The notes below the pieces were generated by a model. It ran no database searches. It was not told where the DNA came from and saw nothing but the letters and a program-made list of their open reading frames with translations. Shown here in pieces: positions 6,548 to 10,631 of a stretch of DNA of 10,631 nucleotides. The stretch covers positions 1 through 10,631 of the forward strand of contig JAWSUT010000053.1 in assembly GCA_033549345.1 (NCBI GenBank), in the 5' to 3' direction. Positions within the stretch are counted from its first letter, which is position 1. Each line of letters starts with the position of its first letter. The translations under genes were made by a program, and so were the position numbers. The stretch comes from JAWSUT01 sp033549345. GTDB taxonomy: Bacteria > Bacillota > Dethiobacteria > Dethiobacterales > Dethiobacteraceae.

Positions 6548-6569
6548 CCCTATCGAAGAAAATAATCCT
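6545..6569 (-). promoter_or_regulatory. Candidate sigma-H-like promoter of the membrane-protein pair
   Basis: On the minus strand AGGA (plus-strand 6566-6569) precedes GAAT (6545-6548) by 17 nt, the same geometry as the element before the activase operon, and both are preceded by GA and followed by A. A minus-strand TTGACA (6574-6579) could be a sigma-A -35, but at 17 nt the -10 would be TCGATA, a poor match. Confidence 0.4.
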
Positions 6570-6594
6570 TCACTGTCAAAAAATGTTCTATGAA

Positions 6595-6622
6595 GCAGGG
6601 ATTTTAAATTTTGTGTCGAAAA
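6595..6622 (+). promoter_or_regulatory. Weak candidate sigma-H-like promoter of the XRE regulator gene
   Basis: GCAGGGATTTT begins at 6595 and TCGAAAAG lies about 16 nt after the GGGA. This resembles AGGAwwT...GAAT but misses one base in each core (GGGA for AGGA, GAAA for GAAT). Transcription would begin near 6630, about 45 nt before the ATG at 6674. No better sigma-A pair was seen. Confidence 0.25.
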
Positions 6623-6673
6623 GAACAAGCATTAGGAGTTGAATCACATTGCAATTTCGTCGGGGGGTTAGTT

Positions 6674-6889
6674 ATGTCGGAATTATTGGGACGCAGACTG
6701 CGTGCTCTGCGCCGCCTGAAGCGGTTGACGCAGCACGACCTGGCCAGTGAAGTGGGTATATCAGTCAGTATGCTTTCAACTATTGAAAGAGGCGCTAAAT
6801 ATCCCCGCATTGATCTGATTAAAAAATTTGCACGTGTGTTGGATGTACCCCTTGAGGAATTGTTTGTTTTGCCCGATGTGATGCCATAA
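6674..6889 (+). CDS. Small XRE-family helix-turn-helix regulator
   Basis: A 71-residue protein that is almost entirely one Cro/C1-type HTH domain. LTQHDLASEVGISVSMLSTI spans residues 18-37 and is followed by ERGAKYPRIDLIKKFARVLDVPLEELF. There is no sensor domain, so it probably acts as a dimer on DNA. The ATG at 6674 is chosen because GGGGGG at 6662-6667 lies 6 nt ahead; an in-frame TTG near 6611 would add an unrelated leader that runs through this SD. The gene stands alone, divergent from the membrane-protein pair with about 160 nt between, and is followed by a T-run terminator. It may control that pair or itself (inference). Confidence 0.88.
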   Translation: MSELLGRRLRALRRLKRLTQHDLASEVGISVSMLSTIERGAKYPRIDLIKKFARVLDVPLEELFVLPDVMP

Positions 6890-6914
6890 CCCCGTTTAGG
6901 CGGGATTTTTTTTT
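6890..6914 (+). terminator. Probable terminator after the XRE gene
   Basis: CCCG (6891-6894) pairs with CGGG (6901-6904) around a 6-nt loop, followed by A and nine T. The stem is only 4 bp but G+C-only, and the T run is long. It begins right after the stop codon. Confidence 0.6.
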
Positions 6915-6921
6915 GCCCTGT

Positions 6922-6950
6922 TTGATTTTGCATGGGCACTATACTATAGT
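6922..6950 (+). promoter_or_regulatory. Sigma-A-like promoter of the dihydrouridine synthase gene
   Basis: TTGATT (6922-6927) and TATAGT (6945-6950) are separated by exactly 17 nt. The -10 overlaps a small inverted repeat (ACTATA/TATAGT). The predicted start, about 6957, leaves a 24-nt leader with SD GGGAG before the ATG at 6981. Confidence 0.7.
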
Positions 6951-6980
6951 AAATTTAATCTGTCTTATAGGGAGACGCAT

Positions 6981-7940
6981 ATGAAGATTGGTGGTTTGGC
7001 ATTAAAGAATAAAGTAATCCTGGCTCCGCTTGCCGGTGTGACCGACAGGCCGTTTCGCCTTCTGGCGGTTGAAATGGGCTGTGCTCTGGTGTTTACGGAA
7101 ATGGTCAGTGCCAAGGGTATTGTGTGTGCGCCGCAGCAAACGCTGCATATCGCTGCGTTTGGGGAGGATGAAAGGCCAATCGGGATTCAGCTTTTTGGCA
7201 GTGACCCTGAGGTTATGGCGGAAGGTGCTCACATTGCCGCCGGGCTGAAGCCTGACCTGCTTGACATCAATATGGGCTGCCCTGTAAAAAAAGTCGTCGG
7301 AAAGGGAGAAGGGTGTGCATTAATGCGGGACCCGGACAAGGCGTTCAGAATTGTTCGTGCCGTTTGTGATGCTGTTCCGATGCCTGTAACAGTTAAAATG
7401 CGTAAGGGCTGGGATGACACGTCGGTAAACGCGGTGGAAGTGGCCAGGGCTGTGTCCGAGGCCGGTGCTTCAGCTGTAACTGTCCATGGCCGGACCCGCG
7501 AGCAGGGCTACAGCGGCCGGGCCGACTGGTCGGCTATTGCCAGAGTGAAGGAAGCTCTGCATATTCCCGTTATTGGTAACGGAGACATCTGGCGGCCTGA
7601 GGATGCAAGGAAGATGCTGGATGAAACCGCCTGTGATGCCGTAATGCTTGCACGCGGTGTGCTCGGGAATCTTTGGCTCATCAAAAGAACGGTTCATTAC
7701 CTGGAAACAGGACAATATTTGCCTGAGCCAACCCCGGCTGAAAAAGCTGCCCTGGCCCGGCGGCATCTTTCAATGATGGTTGAGGCCAAAGGCGAACACA
7801 TTGGTGTGCGTGAGATGAGAAAACATGTTGCGTGGTACCTGAAAGGAATTCATGGTGCAGCTGCCATCCGGAACCAGGTGATGCGGGCGGAATCGGAAGA
7901 GGAAATGGCCGCTATTTTAGCCAGGGTGGGCAAAGGATAA
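6981..7940 (+). CDS. dusB: tRNA-dihydrouridine synthase (DusB-type)
   Basis: A 319-residue FMN-dependent enzyme that reduces specific uridines in the tRNA D-loop to dihydrouridine with NADPH. Length and motif order are normal for the family: APLAGVTDRPFR (15-26), TEMVSAKG, IQLFGSDPEVM, NMGCPVKKV with the catalytic Cys at 100, GCALMRDP, VTVKMRKGW, VTVHGRTREQGYSG, IPVIGNGDI and LARGVLGNLW. The C-terminal helical domain, about residues 245-319, is intact. The ATG at 6981 follows GGGAGACGCAT and a good promoter. There is no terminator between it and the next gene 110 nt on, so some read-through into the downstream operon is possible. Confidence 0.95.
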   Translation: MKIGGLALKNKVILAPLAGVTDRPFRLLAVEMGCALVFTEMVSAKGIVCAPQQTLHIAAFGEDERPIGIQLFGSDPEVMAEGAHIAAGLKPDLLDINMGCPVKKVVGKGEGCALMRDPDKAFRIVRAVCDAVPMPVTVKMRKGWDDTSVNAVEVARAVSEAGASAVTVHGRTREQGYSGRADWSAIARVKEALHIPVIGNGDIWRPEDARKMLDETACDAVMLARGVLGNLWLIKRTVHYLETGQYLPEPTPAEKAALARRHLSMMVEAKGEHIGVREMRKHVAWYLKGIHGAAAIRNQVMRAESEEEMAAILARVGKG

Positions 7941-7972
7941 CTTGCAACCTTACTATGACAGAAAATCAGCAA

Positions 7973-8001
7973 TTGCATCTCATGCATATTCATGGTAAAA
8001 T
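7973..8001 (+). promoter_or_regulatory. Sigma-A-like promoter of the HTH-unknown-AAR operon
   Basis: TTGCAT (7973-7978) and TAAAAT (7996-8001) are 17 nt apart. The predicted start, about 8008, lies within the first of two adjacent palindromes. An alternative is TTGTAT (8006-8011) with TAATAT (8028-8033), 16 nt apart, which would place both palindromes between or over its elements. Confidence 0.6.
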
Positions 8002-8005
8002 TCGG

Positions 8006-8028
8006 TTGTATACAAAATTGTGCACAAT
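8006..8028 (+). promoter_or_regulatory. Twin TTGTNNACAA palindromes, candidate operator
   Basis: TTGTATACAA (8006-8015) and TTGTGCACAA (8018-8027) are each perfect 10-bp palindromes, 2 nt apart with centres 12 bp apart. The second extends to 12 bp (ATTGTGCACAAT). They lie immediately downstream of the -10 element and 23 nt before the regulator's ATG, which favours repression by road-block or by promoter occlusion. The shared TTGT..ACAA half-sites argue for two bound dimers of one factor. Confidence 0.65.
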
Positions 8029-8050
8029 AATATATATATGAGGGAGACGT

Positions 8051-8578
8051 ATGGAATTTATTCGCGTCGGTGACAAGCTGATTAATCTGACAAAGATTGA
8101 TGAATATGTCCGACGGATTATACAGATGCGAAGTGAGGGAATGTCACAGCAGGAGGTGGCAGCCAAGCTGCAGCTGGACCGGGCTTTTATTTCCCGGCTG
8201 GAATCTCTGGGCAGTGTGCGTCGTGGCGGCCGGATTGGCCTGATGGCTTTCCCTGTAGCCAACAAAGACGAGCTCACCGCGTTTGCGGACCGCTGGGGCA
8301 TTGAAGAACGTCTTATTCTGTCGGACCATGAACGGTGGCGGCTGGTGGAAGAACGTAGTGGCATCGATTTTTTCAACCAGGTCATGGACGTTATTGAGCA
8401 TTTTCGGCAGTGTGATACAGTATTGGTTTTTTGTTCTGCAAAGTGGAATCGTTTGGCGGAAGCTCTTTTGGATAGTGAGGTTATTGCGGTAGAGATCGGC
8501 AAGACACCTATTACCGAAGATATATATATCAGTACGGCAGAGATAGAAGAGATGCTCAAACCGTTTTTGGAAAACTGA
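8051..8578 (+). CDS. Helix-turn-helix regulator of the AAR-like operon
   Basis: A 175-residue protein with a DNA-binding HTH at about 31-52 (MSQQEVAAKLQLDRAFISRLE), followed by VRRGGRIGLMAFPVANKDEL and an alpha/beta-looking C-terminal domain. The latter contains VLVFCSAKWNRLAEALL and runs to the end, and may bind a ligand or form the dimer (inference). The ATG at 8051 follows GAGGGAG at 8040-8046. It is the first gene of a three-gene operon, and the twin palindromes just before it suggest autoregulation. I do not recognise a characterised homologue. I recall similar proteins in other clostridia named only 'transcriptional regulator'. The effector may be linked to the acyl or aldehyde chemistry proposed for the third gene. 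Confidence 0.82.
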   Translation: MEFIRVGDKLINLTKIDEYVRRIIQMRSEGMSQQEVAAKLQLDRAFISRLESLGSVRRGGRIGLMAFPVANKDELTAFADRWGIEERLILSDHERWRLVEERSGIDFFNQVMDVIEHFRQCDTVLVFCSAKWNRLAEALLDSEVIAVEIGKTPITEDIYISTAEIEEMLKPFLEN

Positions 8579-8595
8579 TACGGGGAGGGAAACCT

Positions 8596-9498
8596 GTGAA
8601 GAGAGTTGTCAGTATCAGCCTGGGCTCATCTAAAAGAAACCACGCGGTAGAAGTGGAAATGGCCGGGGAAATGTGCAGGGTGGAGCGAATTGGTACAGAC
8701 GGTGATATCAAAAAAATGATTGCCATGATTACAGAGCTGGACGGGAATGTTGAGGCCTTTGGCCTGGGCGGGATGGATTTGTATGTCTACGCCGGGAATC
8801 AGCGTTACACATTTCGGGAAGCAAAGGTCGTGGTGCGGGCTGCCAAAATTACCCCGATTGTGGACGGGTCCGGATTAAAGAATACGCTGGAGCGGAAAGT
8901 TGTCCGCTATCTCCAGAATGACACAGACATTCTGAACGGAAACCCCCATGTGCTGATGATGTCCGGCGCAGACCGGTTTGGCATGGCCGAGGCGATGGAA
9001 GAAGCTGGCTGCCGGCTGACATGCGGGGATCTGATTTTTTCAATCGGTCTTCCCCTACCGCTTCGGTCGCTGAAATCACTGGAGAGAGTTGCCCGTGTCC
9101 TGGCTCCACTGATAACCCAACTGCCATTGTCTATGGTCTATCCCACAGGTAAAAAGCAGGAAGAAAATAAACCCAAGGCACAGCACCTTTTTGCGGAAGC
9201 AGATATAATCGCCGGAGACTTTCATTTTATCCGCAGATACATGCCTATGGATATGAATGGAAAGATTATTATTACAAACACGACGACCGTGGATGATGTA
9301 GCCCTGTTAAAAAGCCGCGGTGTGAAGACGCTGGTTACAACAACACCGGAACTAAATGGGCGTTCTTTTGGTACAAATGTTATGGAAGGGCTGCTCGTTG
9401 CCTTATCAGGCAAGTCACGTGAATTAAAGCCGGATGAATATGAAGGGCTGTTGTCACAGGTGAATTTTGTGCCGAGAATTACTCAGTTAAATGAATGA
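8596..9498 (+). CDS. Conserved protein of unknown function in the AAR-like operon
   Basis: A 300-residue soluble protein with no signal peptide or membrane segment. Conspicuous blocks are GLGGMDLYVYAG (about 56-67), DGSGLKNTLERKVVRYL (about 94-110), MMSGADRFGMAEAMEEAGC, TCGDLIFSIGLPLPLRS, ADIIAGDFHFIRRYMP, IIITNTTTVDDVALLKSRGVKTLVTTTP and GTNVMEGLLVALSG. The alternating hydrophobic strands and glycine turns suggest an alpha/beta fold. I recall such proteins being labelled 'quinate 5-dehydrogenase' in some genomes, but I see no GxGxxG nucleotide motif that would support a dehydrogenase, and I do not adopt the name. GTG start at 8596 after GGGGAGGG. It follows the regulator gene by 17 nt and its TGA lies 16 nt before the AAR-like start, so all three are cotranscribed. 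Function unknown. Confidence 0.8.
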   Translation: MKRVVSISLGSSKRNHAVEVEMAGEMCRVERIGTDGDIKKMIAMITELDGNVEAFGLGGMDLYVYAGNQRYTFREAKVVVRAAKITPIVDGSGLKNTLERKVVRYLQNDTDILNGNPHVLMMSGADRFGMAEAMEEAGCRLTCGDLIFSIGLPLPLRSLKSLERVARVLAPLITQLPLSMVYPTGKKQEENKPKAQHLFAEADIIAGDFHFIRRYMPMDMNGKIIITNTTTVDDVALLKSRGVKTLVTTTPELNGRSFGTNVMEGLLVALSGKSRELKPDEYEGLLSQVNFVPRITQLNE

Positions 9499-9514
9499 TA
9501 ATCAGGAGGACAAC

Positions 9515-10603
9515 ATGGGAGATTTCGCTTTTATTATCCACCCGATAGAGCTGGATGACGTATTCAGGAAACTTAAATTTATGCGCAGGTGGCCGGTTCC
9601 TCTCGTTGAGACAGTGGTTCGGGGGCTGCCGCCCTTTAAAGTTTCCGATATTTCCGGAATCCGGTCGCAGCATGCAGAAACATCAGGCCATTTTGTTTCC
9701 TGCCCGCTGACATCAAAACAGATGGTTACGCTGCCGGAAGACAAAGTTATTAATAAGATTATCCGGGCAGGGAAAGTCGCCGAAAAGCTTGGAGCAAAAA
9801 TTGTTGGGTTGGGTGCCATGACATCTGTGGTGGGGGACGCCGGTATTACTGTGGCAAAAAATCTGAATATCGCAGTTACAACCGGTAACAGTTACACCGT
9901 AGCCACGGCCATTCAGGGGACAAAAAAAGCTGCGGAACTGATGGGCATTGACCTTTCACGTGCCGAGATTTTGGTTGTCGGTGCCACAGGTTCAATTGGA
10001 AATGTCTGTGCCAGGGTTTTGGCCAGGGACGCACGCTTTCTGACGCTGATGGCCCGTGACAAAAAAAAGCTGGATACCCTGGCATCAAGAATTCTCAGGG
10101 AAAACGGCCTGGCAGTGAAAGTAACGTCGGATATCAAACGTTCTCTGCAAAGGGCAGATATTGTTATCGCCGTTACAGGTTCCGCAGACGCAGTCATCGA
10201 TGTGATGGATTTAAAACCGGGTGCTGTAGTATGTGATGTGGCCAGACCCAGGGATGTATCCAAGCGTTGTGCTGAACTGCGCAATGATGTTCTGGTCATT
10301 GAGGGCGGTGTTGTGGATGTGCCGGGTATGGCCGACTTTGGATTCAATTTCGGATTTCCGCCGAGGACGTCCTATGCCTGCATGGCAGAGACGATGATTT
10401 TATCTCTGGAAAAACGGTTCGAATCCTTTACGTTGGGCCGCGATTTATCGGTTGCGCAGGTCGATGAGATCACCCGTCTTGCCGATAAGCACGGTTTTAC
10501 AATATCCGGTTTCCGCAGCTTTGAACGTGCCGTAACCAATGAAGAGATTGAGGCAATCCGAAAAAACGCTCAGAAGAAGCAAAAAAGCATCTCGCAGGTC
10601 TAA
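9515..10603 (+). CDS. Acyl-ACP/acyl-CoA reductase-like protein (homologue of cyanobacterial AAR)
   Basis: A 362-residue NAD(P)-binding protein. In cyanobacteria AAR reduces acyl-ACP or acyl-CoA to a fatty aldehyde through an acyl-cysteine. The matches I can recall run in order: N-terminal FAFIIHP; GHFVSCPL with Cys63; KIVGLGAMTSVV; TTGNSYT (122-128, AAR has TTGNSHT); MGIDLSRAEILVVGATGSIG with the Rossmann motif GATGSIG at 156-162; then YACMAETMILSLE with Cys289, where AAR has FACFAEAILL and its acylated cysteine; and finally LADKHGF. The Lys-rich C-terminal tail is extra. The ATG at 9515 follows AGGAGGA by 4 nt; an ATG at 9491 would lie upstream of that SD and inside the previous gene. The true substrate may be an acyl-CoA or acyl-ACP. 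A label of shikimate/quinate dehydrogenase would be misleading. Collinearity is judged from memory, not by alignment. Confidence 0.78.
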   Translation: MGDFAFIIHPIELDDVFRKLKFMRRWPVPLVETVVRGLPPFKVSDISGIRSQHAETSGHFVSCPLTSKQMVTLPEDKVINKIIRAGKVAEKLGAKIVGLGAMTSVVGDAGITVAKNLNIAVTTGNSYTVATAIQGTKKAAELMGIDLSRAEILVVGATGSIGNVCARVLARDARFLTLMARDKKKLDTLASRILRENGLAVKVTSDIKRSLQRADIVIAVTGSADAVIDVMDLKPGAVVCDVARPRDVSKRCAELRNDVLVIEGGVVDVPGMADFGFNFGFPPRTSYACMAETMILSLEKRFESFTLGRDLSVAQVDEITRLADKHGFTISGFRSFERAVTNEEIEAIRKNAQKKQKSISQV

Positions 10604-10631
10604 TCAGGCTTTCTAGCCTGATTTGTTTTTT
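10602..10631 (+). terminator. Intrinsic terminator after the AAR-like gene
   Basis: AATCAGGCT (10602-10610) and AGCCTGATT (10615-10623) form a perfect 9-bp stem with a TTCT loop, followed by TGTTTTTT to the window edge. The stem shares bases with the TAA stop codon. Confidence 0.9.

Noticed and set aside
7974..7986. Inverted repeat TGCAT-CTC-ATGCA after the dihydrouridine synthase gene
   Set aside because: The stem is 5 bp with a 3-nt loop and no T run follows, so it is not a terminator. It overlaps the -35 box of the next operon by chance or as a minor element.
8006..8028. Binding of the twin palindromes by the YtrA-type GntR protein encoded at 3339-3752
   Set aside because: That protein has its own, different palindrome (TGTA-N12-TACA) at its promoter. 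TTGTNNACAA fits other regulators better.
7990..8559. Long minus-strand reading frame (189 codons) opposite the HTH gene
   Set aside because: It is serine- and arginine-rich, has no family signature, and lies antisense to a gene with a clear SD, promoter and HTH. It is a shadow frame.
9491..9514. ATG eight codons upstream in the AAR-like gene
   Set aside because: It lies before the strong AGGAGGA and inside the end of the preceding gene; the ATG at 9515 is correctly spaced from that SD.
9515..10603. Shikimate or quinate dehydrogenase as the identity of the last gene
   Set aside because: The Rossmann part is similar in a general way, but the TTGNSYT block, the ACMAE cysteine block and the C-terminal KHGF follow the acyl-ACP reductase pattern.

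Overview
The window reads as a compact piece of chromosome from an anaerobic, low-to-mid-GC Firmicute of the class Clostridia, probably Peptococcaceae-like. This is inferred from strong Shine-Dalgarno sites, frequent GTG/TTG starts, ATGA/GTGA overlaps between genes, hairpin-plus-T-run terminators, an oxygen-sensitive 2-hydroxyacyl-CoA dehydratase activase system, and AGGA...GAAT elements resembling sigma-H promoters. I see no transposase, integrase, CRISPR array, rRNA or tRNA.

Layout. (1) 201-3221, plus strand: three tightly coupled genes of the 2-hydroxyacyl-CoA dehydratase/activase superfamily. Two are DUF2229-like, HgdB-like proteins and the third is a BadF/BadG/BcrA/BcrD ATPase. A strong terminator at 3226-3258 closes the unit. 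(2) 3339-5706, plus strand: a YtrA-type GntR repressor, an ABC ATPase, an ABC-2-type permease and a small YbjQ/UPF0145 protein. A 20-bp imperfect palindrome sits at the presumed transcription start, and a hairpin at 5715-5761 ends the unit. (3) 5760-6511, minus strand: two overlapping, paralogous two-helix membrane proteins. (4) 6674-6889, plus strand: a 71-residue XRE-type regulator, divergent from unit 3. (5) 6981-7940, plus strand: a tRNA-dihydrouridine synthase with its own sigma-A-like promoter. (6) 8051-10603, plus strand: a helix-turn-helix regulator, a 300-residue protein of unknown function, and a protein that appears collinear over its whole length with cyanobacterial long-chain acyl-ACP reductase (AAR). 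This unit ends at a perfect 9-bp hairpin at the window edge.

How they work together. Unit 1 looks like a redox activation module: an ATP-driven Fe-S activase with two cysteine-bearing partners encoded beside it. Unit 2 looks like a self-regulated ABC exporter responding to envelope stress or an antimicrobial compound. Unit 6 is the most interesting. Its promoter carries two adjacent TTGTNNACAA palindromes, its first gene could be the regulator that reads them, and its last gene keeps the Rossmann motif and the cysteine expected of an acyl-thioester-to-aldehyde reductase. No aldehyde-deformylating oxygenase lies nearby. I propose it as a candidate undescribed acyl-thioester/aldehyde system in Clostridia. 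The AAR comparison rests on remembered sequence, not on a search.
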